A stretch of DNA of 62,170 nt from an uncultured Christensenellaceae bacterium (GTDB taxonomy: Bacteria > Bacillota > Clostridia > Christensenellales > Borkfalkiaceae), in NCBI GenBank assembly GCA_910586655.1, contig CAJUIR010000007.1:1-62170 (forward strand), read 5' to 3'. Below the pieces are notes generated by a model. It was not told the origin of the DNA, ran no database searches, and worked only from the letters and a program-made list of their open reading frames with translations. Below, piece by piece: positions 51,855 through 60,916 of the stretch (position 1 is the first letter of the stretch; each line of letters starts with the position of its first letter). The position numbers and the translations under genes are program-made.

Positions 51855-53051
51855 TTAATTGATTCTGAATCCTGCTTCTTCTAATTTGCGCCTGATTTCA
51901 CGGATGTGTTCGAAATTCCTGGTTTCCATATCGATGCGCAGAAAGCATCCGATGACCGCGCTGTCCGCGCTGGCGTGTTCGTGGTGTACGCCCGTCACGT
52001 TTGCACCGCAATTTGCGATGATGCTCGAAACTTCCACAAGTTGCCCCGGCTTATCGAGGAGTTCGATATTGAGCGTACACTGTCTTCCGGAAGTTATGAG
52101 TCCGCGCGTTATGACGCGGTTCATGATCGTGACGTCGATATTGCCGCCCGAGATCAGACAGCAGACTTTTTTGCCTTTGAGCATGGGGAGTTTTCCCGCA
52201 AGGATCGCTGCCAGCGGCGTTGCGCCCGCGCCTTCCGCAACGACCTTTTCCCGCTCGATCAACGCAAGGATCGCCGTGGATATTTCGTTGTCGTTTACGG
52301 TTACGATTCCGTCTACGTATTGCTTGCAGTATGCAAAGGTATGCGCGCCCGGTTGTTTTACCGCAATTCCGTCCGCGATGGTGGAAACGGAAGAAAGGTG
52401 TTCGATTTTTCCGTGACTGATCGAATTGAACATACTCGGCGCGCCTTCCGCCTGAACACCGTACACCTTCACTTTCGGGTTGACGGATTTTACCGCGAAT
52501 GCGATGCCGGAAATCAGTCCGCCGCCGCCGACGGGCACGACGATTGCGTCCACGCCGTCCATTTGAGAGAGGATTTCCAGCCCCACGGTGCCTTGTCCCG
52601 CAATGACTTCTTCGTCGTCAAAGGGATGAATAAAGACGTAGCCGTGCTGATGTTGCAATTCCAGAGCACGGTTGTACGCGTCGTCGTAAACTCCGGGAAC
52701 CAGACAGATGTCTGCGCCGTAACCGCGCGTTGCTTCCACTTTTGAAATGGGCGCTCCCTCGGGCAGACAGATCAGCGCGGGGATTCCGTTTTTCTGCGCG
52801 GCATACGCAACGCCCTGCGCGTGATTTCCTGCCGAACAGGCGATTACGCCTTTTTTCCGTTCTTCGTTGGAAAGTTGCGAAATCTTATAGTAAGCGCCGC
52901 GGATTTTAAACGAACCCGTCTTTTGCAGATTTTCCGTTTTTAACCAAAGTTCGCATTCGTCGGTCACTTTGTCTGCGCGGATCACGTCCGTTTTATAAAT
53001 CGCTTCGCTGAGGACACGCTGGGCTTCAAATATTTTATCGATTGTGAGCAT
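51855..53051 (-). CDS. ilvA: Threonine ammonia-lyase with C-terminal ACT domain
   Basis: I use ATG 53051 (398 residues). An in-frame TTG at 53081 lies within the -10 box of the promoter, so it cannot be the start. The PLP Lys lies in G-S-F-K-I-R-G-A-Y, the phosphate loop is V-G-G-G-G-L-I-S-G, and an ACT-like domain covers about 320-398. The length and single ACT-type domain match the short catabolic-type or clostridial threonine deaminases. It converts threonine to 2-oxobutanoate and ammonia. It is the first gene of an operon with ridA. Confidence 0.93.
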   Translation of the reverse strand: MLTIDKIFEAQRVLSEAIYKTDVIRADKVTDECELWLKTENLQKTGSFKIRGAYYKISQLSNEERKKGVIACSAGNHAQGVAYAAQKNGIPALICLPEGAPISKVEATRGYGADICLVPGVYDDAYNRALELQHQHGYVFIHPFDDEEVIAGQGTVGLEILSQMDGVDAIVVPVGGGGLISGIAFAVKSVNPKVKVYGVQAEGAPSMFNSISHGKIEHLSSVSTIADGIAVKQPGAHTFAYCKQYVDGIVTVNDNEISTAILALIEREKVVAEGAGATPLAAILAGKLPMLKGKKVCCLISGGNIDVTIMNRVITRGLITSGRQCTLNIELLDKPGQLVEVSSIIANCGANVTGVHHEHASADSAVIGCFLRIDMETRNFEHIREIRRKLEEAGFRIN

Positions 53052-53080
53052 ATACGCCGCCTGTCGGTTAGATTGGTTCA

Positions 53081-53109
53081 ATTATACTTGGAATTGCCCG
53101 AAAAGTCAA
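53081..53109 (-). promoter_or_regulatory. Promoter of ilvA-ridA
   Basis: On the - strand, TTGACT (53109-53104) and TATAAT (53086-53081), 17-base spacer. The start point would be near 53,074. Confidence 0.8.
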
Positions 53110-53124
53110 CGGAATGAAACGGAA

Positions 53125-53150
53125 AAGCGGTCTGCGTATGCAGACCGCTT
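53125..53150 (-). terminator. Terminator of the ferritin gene
   Basis: A perfect 11-base-pair stem (AAGCGGTCTGC/GCAGACCGCTT, four-base loop), followed on the - strand by TTTCC. It separates ferritin from the ilvA promoter. Confidence 0.75.
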
Positions 53151-53189
53151 TCTAAGTGATGAAAAAGAATGAAAAAAATTTGTTTGCCG

Positions 53190-53708
53190 TTACATTGCGG
53201 GACCGGTCGCCGAAGGCGTATAGACGCGTGCGCCGAGTTCCTGATTCAAAGAATAAAGACCTTTTGCGTCGTGACCGAACAGGGCGTATTTTTTAATCAT
53301 ATCGTCGGCGTTCTTTTCTTCTTCGCCTTGTTCTTTGATGAACCAGTCGAGGAACTGCATCGTCTTGTAGTCGTGGATCTTTGCGGCTTCCGCGTAGATG
53401 TGATTGATCAGCGAGGTAACGTATTGTTCGTGTTCCAAACCTGCTTTCAACGGATCGTCCGTCTTCGTTAATTTTTTATCGGGTTTACCGATCGCATCGA
53501 AGGTTACGCGCACGCCGTTGTCGATCAGATAGCGGCGCATCATCATAGCGTGGTCGCGCTCTTCCTGCGCCTGAACTTCGTACCAATGGGCAAATCCGTC
53601 CAAGCCTGCGTCTGCGTAATAATTCGCAAAGTCGAGATATAAATAACCCGAGTAAAGTTCTTTGTTTACCTGTTCGTTGATCAGTTTTGCAATTTTTTCG
53701 TCGATCAT
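53190..53708 (-). CDS. ftnA: Ferritin (non-haem, FtnA type)
   Basis: A 172-residue four-helix ferritin with the ferroxidase residues E17, E50 and H53 in place, plus Q-E-E-R-D-H and an E-x-x-E-x-x-x-A-D-D region on helix D. It stores iron as ferric mineral in a 24-subunit shell and limits Fenton chemistry. A strong CTTAAGGAGG site precedes the ATG. The gene is monocistronic, with a terminator after it. No Fur-box match stands out upstream. Confidence 0.95.
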   Translation of the reverse strand: MIDEKIAKLINEQVNKELYSGYLYLDFANYYADAGLDGFAHWYEVQAQEERDHAMMMRRYLIDNGVRVTFDAIGKPDKKLTKTDDPLKAGLEHEQYVTSLINHIYAEAAKIHDYKTMQFLDWFIKEQGEEEKNADDMIKKYALFGHDAKGLYSLNQELGARVYTPSATGPAM

Positions 53709-54044
53709 AGTCGATCCTCCTTAAGATACTTTTAGTTTAAACCTTTTTTCCGTGGAATGCAATCGAATTGGGCAAATTTGCCGTTTTTATTTTTCGGGAA
53801 GGGGAGAAATCATAAATAATTTGATAAATTTTTCATAAAGGCAGCCGTTTGTCAGTTTCATGGGGTACAATAGATTTACAACAAACAAATGTTCGTTTTT
53901 TATCGATCGACCCGGGAAATCAAAGAAGTAGGACAGGCGTTGCGTTTTAAATGAGGAGGGATCCGAGATGGAACTTTTATTAAAATAGTGATCGGTCAAA
54001 CGGCCGTTGCTTGTGGGTCAAATCAATAAAACAGGAGGAAAAAC
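53709..54044. other. Intergenic region between ferritin and the Rhs island
   Basis: Apart from the ferritin Shine-Dalgarno and the SD site of the next gene, I see no well-supported element. A minigene of six codons (ATG 53968 to TAG 53988, M-E-L-L-L-K) has a good GAGGAGGG site seven bases upstream. TACAAT at 53866-53871 lacks a -35 partner at normal spacing. No tRNA, terminator or long inverted repeat is present. Confidence 0.5.
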
Positions 54045-54413
54045 ATGTTTGAAACCATAGAACAGATACTGAGCGTGGCGCTCGGCGGATTTGCGTTGTT
54101 ATCGGCGGTTACGGGACTGATTGTAAGTCTTTTGAAAAACTGCAAAAATAAAAAGATAGCAGGGACTGCCGAAAAGATCAACGGAATCACGGAACTTGCC
54201 GTACAGAAAGTCATCGAAGTTGAAAAATTATTTTCGCAGGCGTCAAGCGTATTAAAAGCCGTCGGCATCAAGACGGGCGAAATCAAAAAAGAAAGCGTCA
54301 TGACGTATCTTGAAGGTTGCTGTATGGAACAAAAAATTGCATTCGATTCAGACTATTGGTCGGAAAAAATCGAAAAACTCGTAGAAGTGCTGAATGCTTG
54401 CGGGAGCCGTTGA
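54045..54413 (+). CDS. Holin-like protein (LLH-family type)
   Basis: A 122-residue protein preceded by CAGGAGG. Residues 8-32 form one membrane helix (A-L-G-G-F-A-L-L-S-A-V-T-G-L-I-V), followed by a Cys-Lys stretch and an amphipathic C-terminal half (K-K-E-S-V-M-T-Y-L, then W-S-E-K-I-E-K-L-V-E-V-L-N). One N-terminal helix and this C-terminal pattern resemble LLH-type phage holins. It lies just upstream of the small HTH-like gene and the Rhs gene. A role in releasing the Rhs protein is a hypothesis; a plain membrane protein is the alternative. Confidence 0.55.
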   Translation: MFETIEQILSVALGGFALLSAVTGLIVSLLKNCKNKKIAGTAEKINGITELAVQKVIEVEKLFSQASSVLKAVGIKTGEIKKESVMTYLEGCCMEQKIAFDSDYWSEKIEKLVEVLNACGSR

Positions 54414-54415
54414 AT

Positions 54416-54718
54416 ATGAACAGGCGCAACGATTTATTAAACGTGCTTGCGGAACAGCGATGCTGTTTCGGGAAAAAGTTTTCCGAGGAAGAAGTGCGCG
54501 CCGTTTTGAGCGCGATCGTCGCTTATTACGAAATCAACGATATGGAAACTTCCGACTGTCATTCCATGATATTCAAAACACTTTATCTGGACGGCGGTTT
54601 TCGCAATTACGACAAAGTTGCTTCTGCTTATTATATCAGCACATATACTTTGGACAGATATCGGCAAAGATATAACAGGCTTGCCGAAAAACTGATTTTA
54701 GCACAAATGAAAAAATGA
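54416..54718 (+). CDS. Small protein with sigma-region-4/ArpU-like HTH features
   Basis: ATG 54416 is two bases after the previous stop; 100 residues. The C-terminal half (Y-D-K-V-A-S-A-Y-Y-I-S-T-Y-T-L-D-R-Y-R) looks like the helix-turn-helix of phage late-gene regulators, with S-T-Y-T-L as the turn and recognition-helix start. The N-terminal half is helical (E-E-E-V-R-A-V-L-S-A-I). Its stop overlaps an upstream ATG of the Rhs gene, so the three genes are probably one operon. It could control Rhs expression; this is inferred from sequence flavour only. Confidence 0.5.
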   Translation: MNRRNDLLNVLAEQRCCFGKKFSEEEVRAVLSAIVAYYEINDMETSDCHSMIFKTLYLDGGFRNYDKVASAYYISTYTLDRYRQRYNRLAEKLILAQMKK

Positions 54719-54735
54719 AATTAGAGGAAACACAA

Positions 54736-57700
54736 ATGAAATATTTTTTAGGAAATCAACAGGAAACAAAACAGGAAGAAATTCAAAACCAAACGGAAGA
54801 ATCGGTAACTTCCGTACCGATTACCGATGAAAGGAATTTGGACGCCGACTATGAAAAAGTGCTTCTGGTAAACAGAAAACTACTCGGCGAAGACAAGGCA
54901 AAACGGGAGATCAACGTCAAACATTACATCGGCAACGACGGGACCGCAACTGCGATTTACAGCGGAAAGGCAGTCCATTATATCGAGGAACAGACGGCGG
55001 AATTGAAAGAAGTAGATAACAGTCTGTCGGACGACGGCGAAGGCATGCGTACCAACGCAAACGCGTTTATCACGCGTTTCAAGAAAAACGCAGAAGACGG
55101 CGAAATTTACGAATTGACCAAAGGAAATTGCAAGGTGGGGCTGAAATCGAAAGAACTTGCAGGGAATTGCAACTGCGGAAATAATATTTGCACCTGTGAA
55201 GAAGCGAACGCAGTCCAAAGTAAAATGCGCTTTCAGGACGTCAGCGAAAACGTGGATTTGCAGTATACCGTCGATTCCGACAGAGTCAAAGAAAATATAA
55301 TCGTAAAACAAAAAGGAGAACGTTACGAATACAATTTCGAGGTCGCGCTCCAAAATCTCAGCGTGGGCATTTCGGAAGACAAGAAAACGTTGCAGTTGAT
55401 CGATCAAAATAGCGGCAAAGTGCAGTTTTATATTCCGTCGCCGTTTATGACGGATGCTGCGGGGGCGTACTCCGATCTCGTTTATTACGAAATCGCAGAA
55501 CAAAACGAGAATACGCTCAGTTTGAAAGTGATCGCCGACGGCGCGTGGATGAACGCGCAGGAACGTGTTTTTCCCGTCGTGATCGATCCGCAGATCGTCG
55601 TGCAGGACAGTTCGATTTTTGAGTTCGACTATTACGAATTGGTTGAAAAGAAATACTCCGGCGGATCGTATAACGAATGGGTAAAATGGAACGTGGTCCC
55701 CGATCCGGTAAAAATCGACGCGACCCATAAAATGACGGTAAGAGTCGATAAAAATAAATTTCCGTTTCAATTAAACAGCGTTAACGAAGTAACATTTTCT
55801 CTTTACGCATCTCAAACCGGTGCATGTAAAATCAATAATGTCATTTATAACCTTATCAAAGACGGAGAATTGAAGGTAAACGTTACAAATTCATTCAAGA
55901 GCACTTCTTCGGAACTGAAAATCGAACTGAAAGAAGGGAATGTCGAAATTTACAGGTTTAGTAACGGTCAGTATCCGATGAAGTTGGAAATCAATTACTT
56001 AAAACATAAAGCGGAGTATAGAACGTTACCGCTCGCAGGCGGCGTTTCGTGCGAGTTGGACGAAGTCACGGGCGAGTGCGTCGGAAAATTTTCCGATATG
56101 GAAATCGGAAGTTCGGCGTTGACGCTTCCCATCGGACACGTTCACAAAAAGAGCAGCGACAATTACGGCTGCGGCGAGGACTGGCGTTTGAACTTACATG
56201 AGACGTTAAAAAAATCGGGCGACGAATATTTTTATACCGACGGTTCGGGTCAGGTTCATGCGGTCGATGAGGTTTACTATTACGTGGTAAATTCCTCGCG
56301 GCATACCGTGGACAAGAGTAAAGTAATCGTCGAGGCAGACGGAAGTTTAAGTTGCAGTATCGACGGCGTGAAATATCCCGTAACGCGCGATATGAGAACG
56401 GAAGCAGGGCTGCGCGTGGTCACACGGTTAGAGGGCGTGAAATATGCGGAACATATCGAACAGCGTCAGGACGAAGAAAAACAGTTGGAGGAATACATTA
56501 ATTCTTATAAAAAAACATTGAATGATTTGTATGACATTGTTAAATCCGATATTAAAGAAACGTCTGTAAAAAATCTCCGCAAGTTATTGTTTTTTGATTC
56601 TTTATCATATGTTGATTCTATACTGTCTACTTTCAATGCGTCGACGCATGCTATTTTGACTTGTTCGGAATTTATACAGGCAAAGAATTTGAAAATAAAT
56701 GCCGAAAATGGCAAAGGAACTGATACTACTAACCTATTTTATGATGAACAACTTGAAAAAGTCTGGACGGATGCTAAGGAAAAGCCCGAGCAGATCCGCA
56801 AACTCTACCGCGACTACCTCACGAAAAAAGAGCAGTTAAAGCAATTACAGCGTCAGATGCCGACGTCTTACCTCGTCGACGATGAAGACGGCACCATTCT
56901 CTGCTTTAATAAAGACGGAAATCTTTGCGCGGCGACCGACCGTTACGAAAATTCCATCAGCATCGAATGGAGCGATATTTCCGTCAACGGCGAAAATCGG
57001 GAAGCGATCACGGCGGTGTACGACGGCGAACGGAAAGCAACGCTTACTTACGACCGCGATGGTCTGTTGAAGTCGATTACCGATCCGCTCGGCAATCGCG
57101 CGGAGTATACCTATTCTTCCGCCAACCGACTGATGAAAACCGTTTATTCGGACGGGCGTACTTATACGTTTAATTATAATGCAAACGGCGATCTGATCGG
57201 TGTGAAAAGCGGCGCCGAAGGAGAAACGGCAACGCTGCAATACCACGGATATAAACTCAGATACATCAATTACGGCGTAACTTTTGAAACTTTGACGGAT
57301 ACGGGCGCGCCCGGCGCGGCAGCGGGTACGGGCAGAAGAACGATCACGTACGGAACAGACTATACATCGATAGGGAACGGAGAGGAGACGGAGTACGCGA
57401 AATATGGAGAGGAGCAAGGAGGGTATAAGAAGAGATGCTGGTATACGGTGCGGAACGGGAAGGCAGGGGGATTAACACTGCATAGGTACGTACCGAGACG
57501 GTTCGAGTTTACGCTTATGCCGAAAAAGAAACGCGAGATAAAGGACCTGGGCGCGGTAGACGAAAGCATCGAGGAAAACATGGACGGCTATCTGCCGCCG
57601 CTGAAAACGCTGGCAGGAACGAACGGGGAGTACGAGAGTTATGCGGAAGCGGATTGGGAAAAGACGGAGTTAGACAGTTTTAACCGCCCGGTGGTGACGA

Positions 57701-60447
57701 AGACGAACTGGCGGAGAACGGGAACGGGGACGGACGGACGAACGGAATATACGTATTATGAAACGGAGTATCGTTACGACGGAGAGAACGAACACTACCC
57801 GTGCGTGAAGAAGAAAACGACGTTGTACCGGAGTAAAGAGGGAAAGAATATCAACACGTCGGAAAAGGAAGTAACGGTGGAAGAGTATACGTACTGCGAA
57901 CACGGGAACCTGGTAAAGACGGAACGTTACGTAGAAGGCGAAGAAGGAACGACGGGCAGAACGGTAACGGCACGGGAGTGCGACGCAAAGGGGAACACGG
58001 TAAAGGAGTATACGTATAATACGCTGGACAGTACGACGAAGTTTTATCGGGAAAGCGGATACGCGGAGAACGGACTGGAAAACGAGAAGGTCGACGAAAG
58101 CGGAGAGAACAGAACGGCGGTGAGGTATGCGGAAGGAAGTACAAGGGTACGCGAAAAAGTGTTGCCGAACGGGAGCAGGTTAGCCTACGGATACGACGGT
58201 ATGGGCAGAGTGACGGCGATCACGCAGAGCACGGCGGAGGGCGAAGAGAACAGCACAAAAATCAAATATACGCTGAATTGTCCGACGCGCTTGACAAGCG
58301 GAAATAACGTGGTATACTATGAGTACGACCGACAGCGGAGAGTGAGCAGGGTAACGGCGAACGGGACGGAAACGCGTTACGAATATGCGGGCGGAACGTA
58401 CGACGGGGAACGGAATATAACAAGCCCTGAGGTAACGGTAGACGGAGAGACGTATGCGGCGAAGAAGAGCGGACGCGTGAAAGTGACGCGGGGAGAAACG
58501 ACGGAAGAAAGGTATACGGACAAAGACGGGAATGCGGTATGTACGGTGATCGACGGAGCAGTGCAGACGGCGGGGAACTACGACGCGGACGGAATGCTGA
58601 CGGCAAGCGCGGACCTGGTGAAACAGACGACGACGCGATATACGTACGACGAAGAAAAGCGGATGAGGAAAGCGGAAGGCGCGGAGTTGACGGAAGAATA
58701 CGTGTATACGGAACGCGGAGAACTGACGGCGGTAAGGTATACGGGCGCGGTGGAACAGACGTATCTGATGTCGATCGGAAAGAATTCGAAACGGGAAACG
58801 GAATTTATCATACTGCCGAACGGGATGAAATGCTATCCGGAGACGGACGTGAACGGCCGCGGAACAGGCAAGGAACTGTGCGCGGGAGAAAGGAAAGTTT
58901 ACGGAGAGTACGTGTCGTACCGGAAAGTAGGGGACCACGGAACGAACATGCCGAGCGCGGTATACTACGGACTGCGGAAAGACGGCAGATACACGGTAAG
59001 CGACCATTTGAAATACAAGTACGACGAACTCGGGAATATCGCGGAAATAACGAAGAACGGCGAACGGTCGGCAGCGTATGAGTACGATGCGCTGGGACGG
59101 TTGGTGCGCGAGAATAACAGAGAACTGGGCAAGACGTATTTGTATGAGTACGACGGGAACGGAAATATCCTGAGGAAACGGGAAGCGGAGTACACGCAGA
59201 AGGCGACGGAGGAGATCGGGGAGTATACGCAGGAGATCGCGTACGGGTACGACGGGGACCGACTGACCGACTGGAACGGAACGGAAATCGAGTACGACGG
59301 AAACGGCAACCCGACGGGATACAAGGGCAAGACGCTGGAATGGCAGTACGGGAAACGGCTGGTAAAGTACGGGGAAGCGGAGTTTGCATACGACGGTTAC
59401 GGAAGAAGAACGCGGAAGGGAGATACGTATTACTTTTACGATACGAACGGGAGACTGCTGGGGCAGAGAGATAACCGAAACGTAATGGAATTCGTGTACG
59501 ACAGCAGCGGACTGAGCGGATTCAAGTATAACAGAGAAGAGTACCTATACCAAAAGAATATCCAGGGCGATATTATCGCGATTCTGAATTTGGACGGAGA
59601 AGTAATCGCGGAATACCGATACGACGCCTGGGGGAACTGCGAGTATGACTTAGCAAGCGGAATCGCGACGGCGAACCCGTTCCGATACCGCGGATATTAC
59701 TACGACCAAGAAACAGGGTTATACTTCTTACAAACGAGATATTACGATCCGGAAACAGGCAGATTCATTTCTCAGGACGACGTAACGTACTTAGATCCCG
59801 AGCACATCAACGGCTTGAACCTGTATGCGTATTGCTGTAATAATCCGGTGATGAACGTAGATCCTACGGGAACAAGTTGGTGGAGCAGATTCTGGAAAAG
59901 CGTTGCGGGCGCAATTGTTAAAATTGTTGTTGGAGTAGTAGCAATTGCAGCATTAGGTGTAGCGTCTGTATTAACAGGTGGCGCTGCGGCGGCTATTTTC
60001 ACAGGTGCTTTTATAGGAGCAGCCGCAGGAGGTCTTTCATCTTCTATTATTGCTATTTCAACGGGACAAAGTTTAACCGAGTTTGCAAATAGTTTTTTGA
60101 GTGGCGTTGTGATAGGCGGTATAACTGGAGCAATCAGTGGTATTGGAACGCCAGTTGGAGTTTTGGCAACTTCATTAGGGGCTAAAAGTCTACTAAGTGC
60201 TGCTACTAAATCCGTCTTTCAAGCAACTATATTTCAAGTAGGAGCAAATGCTATCATTGGTGGTACTGCTTATTTGGTTGATTGCGCAAAAAATGGTCAA
60301 AAACCGACTTGGGTGGATTTTGGAATAACATTTGCTGCTTCGGCTTTTGGCGGTCTTTTACCTATAGGAATAAGTGCAGGGATTATGTCTGTTGTGATAG
60401 ACTATGTATCTGATCAAGCGAAAAGATTATTGAAAAATCTGAAATAA
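54736..60447 (+). CDS. Rhs/YD-repeat protein with hydrophobic C-terminal tip (polymorphic toxin)
   Basis: I prefer ATG 54736 with AGAGG eight bases upstream over ATG 54715, which has no SD site. That gives 1,903 residues. There is no signal peptide. Residues 1-330 form a beta-rich N-terminal region (R-V-F-P-V-V-I-D-P-Q). Residues about 700-1700 are Rhs/YD repeats (for example Y-E-Y-D-A-L-G-R-L). The core closes with R-Y-Y-D-P-E-T-G-R-F-I-S-Q-D-D and ends at D1709-P-T-G. The last 191 residues are Gly/Ala-rich and hydrophobic with several candidate membrane segments, and the DNA turns AT-rich there. No nuclease motif is visible. Rhs proteins encapsulate a toxic tip, so this one may act on membranes. 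Confidence 0.85.
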   Translation: MKYFLGNQQETKQEEIQNQTEESVTSVPITDERNLDADYEKVLLVNRKLLGEDKAKREINVKHYIGNDGTATAIYSGKAVHYIEEQTAELKEVDNSLSDDGEGMRTNANAFITRFKKNAEDGEIYELTKGNCKVGLKSKELAGNCNCGNNICTCEEANAVQSKMRFQDVSENVDLQYTVDSDRVKENIIVKQKGERYEYNFEVALQNLSVGISEDKKTLQLIDQNSGKVQFYIPSPFMTDAAGAYSDLVYYEIAEQNENTLSLKVIADGAWMNAQERVFPVVIDPQIVVQDSSIFEFDYYELVEKKYSGGSYNEWVKWNVVPDPVKIDATHKMTVRVDKNKFPFQLNSVNEVTFSLYASQTGACKINNVIYNLIKDGELKVNVTNSFKSTSSELKIELKEGNVEIYRFSNGQYPMKLEINYLKHKAEYRTLPLAGGVSCELDEVTGECVGKFSDMEIGSSALTLPIGHVHKKSSDNYGCGEDWRLNLHETLKKSGDEYFYTDGSGQVHAVDEVYYYVVNSSRHTVDKSKVIVEADGSLSCSIDGVKYPVTRDMRTEAGLRVVTRLEGVKYAEHIEQRQDEEKQLEEYINSYKKTLNDLYDIVKSDIKETSVKNLRKLLFFDSLSYVDSILSTFNASTHAILTCSEFIQAKNLKINAENGKGTDTTNLFYDEQLEKVWTDAKEKPEQIRKLYRDYLTKKEQLKQLQRQMPTSYLVDDEDGTILCFNKDGNLCAATDRYENSISIEWSDISVNGENREAITAVYDGERKATLTYDRDGLLKSITDPLGNRAEYTYSSANRLMKTVYSDGRTYTFNYNANGDLIGVKSGAEGETATLQYHGYKLRYINYGVTFETLTDTGAPGAAAGTGRRTITYGTDYTSIGNGEETEYAKYGEEQGGYKKRCWYTVRNGKAGGLTLHRYVPRRFEFTLMPKKKREIKDLGAVDESIEENMDGYLPPLKTLAGTNGEYESYAEADWEKTELDSFNRPVVTKTNWRRTGTGTDGRTEYTYYETEYRYDGENEHYPCVKKKTTLYRSKEGKNINTSEKEVTVEEYTYCEHGNLVKTERYVEGEEGTTGRTVTARECDAKGNTVKEYTYNTLDSTTKFYRESGYAENGLENEKVDESGENRTAVRYAEGSTRVREKVLPNGSRLAYGYDGMGRVTAITQSTAEGEENSTKIKYTLNCPTRLTSGNNVVYYEYDRQRRVSRVTANGTETRYEYAGGTYDGERNITSPEVTVDGETYAAKKSGRVKVTRGETTEERYTDKDGNAVCTVIDGAVQTAGNYDADGMLTASADLVKQTTTRYTYDEEKRMRKAEGAELTEEYVYTERGELTAVRYTGAVEQTYLMSIGKNSKRETEFIILPNGMKCYPETDVNGRGTGKELCAGERKVYGEYVSYRKVGDHGTNMPSAVYYGLRKDGRYTVSDHLKYKYDELGNIAEITKNGERSAAYEYDALGRLVRENNRELGKTYLYEYDGNGNILRKREAEYTQKATEEIGEYTQEIAYGYDGDRLTDWNGTEIEYDGNGNPTGYKGKTLEWQYGKRLVKYGEAEFAYDGYGRRTRKGDTYYFYDTNGRLLGQRDNRNVMEFVYDSSGLSGFKYNREEYLYQKNIQGDIIAILNLDGEVIAEYRYDAWGNCEYDLASGIATANPFRYRGYYYDQETGLYFLQTRYYDPETGRFISQDDVTYLDPEHINGLNLYAYCCNNPVMNVDPTGTSWWSRFWKSVAGAIVKIVVGVVAIAALGVASVLTGGAAAAIFTGAFIGAAAGGLSSSIIAISTGQSLTEFANSFLSGVVIGGITGAISGIGTPVGVLATSLGAKSLLSAATKSVFQATIFQVGANAIIGGTAYLVDCAKNGQKPTWVDFGITFAASAFGGLLPIGISAGIMSVVIDYVSDQAKRLLKNLK
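58286..59539 (+). repeat. Rhs core repeat, copy 1 (inside the Rhs gene)
   Basis: This part of the Rhs gene is repeated at 60917-62170 (offset 2,631). The first 802 bases (58286-59087) are identical, the next 271 (59088-59358) differ at about 20 positions, and the rest is identical up to the window end. Confidence 0.95.
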
Positions 60448-60463
60448 ATAAAGGAGATATAAA

Positions 60464-60862
60464 TTGCTACTTAAAATCACGTTGATTGTTATTGTACCGA
60501 TTGTTTTTTATGCTTTGAGTAGATTTTTAAATGCTCAAGTCAATTATTATTTGACAGTAATTGCAGATCGAGGACATAAATTAATTAAGTTTAGTAAATT
60601 GAGTCATGTATCAAGTTTTATGTTGATTTCTTTTTTTTGTAAAGAGAACTTGGTTGCTAAAAGAGTAATTGTTTTTTCCATTTTGTCATTTATTTGCGCT
60701 ATCTTAATGAGTATAAGCACTATAATCGCATATGAATTATCTGTAAAATACCTTCCTATAGCATTTTGGATTCTTTCTTTTATTATGCTAACAGTTTTGC
60801 TCGTGTCGGTGCATTTTAGAGATTTGTCGGTGTGGACTTTTTGGGGTACAAGAAAAAAGTAA
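60464..60862 (+). CDS. Membrane protein, probable immunity partner of the Rhs tip
   Basis: The start is TTG 60464, seven bases after AAGGAG. The 132-residue product has about three to four membrane helices (residues 3-22, 45-65, 68-92 and 96-118) and is much more AT-rich than the Rhs core. It follows the Rhs stop by 16 bases, the usual position of an immunity gene, and its membrane location matches a hydrophobic effector. No family is recognised, so the immunity role is inferred from position and topology. Confidence 0.65.
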   Translation: MLLKITLIVIVPIVFYALSRFLNAQVNYYLTVIADRGHKLIKFSKLSHVSSFMLISFFCKENLVAKRVIVFSILSFICAILMSISTIIAYELSVKYLPIAFWILSFIMLTVLLVSVHFRDLSVWTFWGTRKK

Positions 60863-60873
60863 ATTGTTAGAAG

Positions 60874-60907
60874 AAAAGAGTTGTTTGTAATTACAAACAA
60901 CTCTTTT
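60874..60907 (+). terminator. Terminator of the Rhs operon
   Basis: A perfect 14-base-pair stem (60874-60887 with 60894-60907, loop TAATTA) followed by a T run. The displaced Rhs copy begins ten bases after it. Confidence 0.85.
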
Positions 60908-60916
60908 TAAATTTGC

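Noticed and set aside
53079..53081. TTG as start codon of ilvA
   Set aside because: It lies within the -10 box of the promoter and upstream of the likely transcript start.
54715..54735. ATG 54715 as start of the Rhs gene
   Set aside because: It has no SD site, while ATG 54736 has AGAGG at eight bases; the difference is only seven residues and stays uncertain.
57670..59389. Long - strand frames opposite the Rhs core
   Set aside because: They are Arg/Ser/Val-rich by-products of the purine-rich Rhs strand, without start sites or domains.
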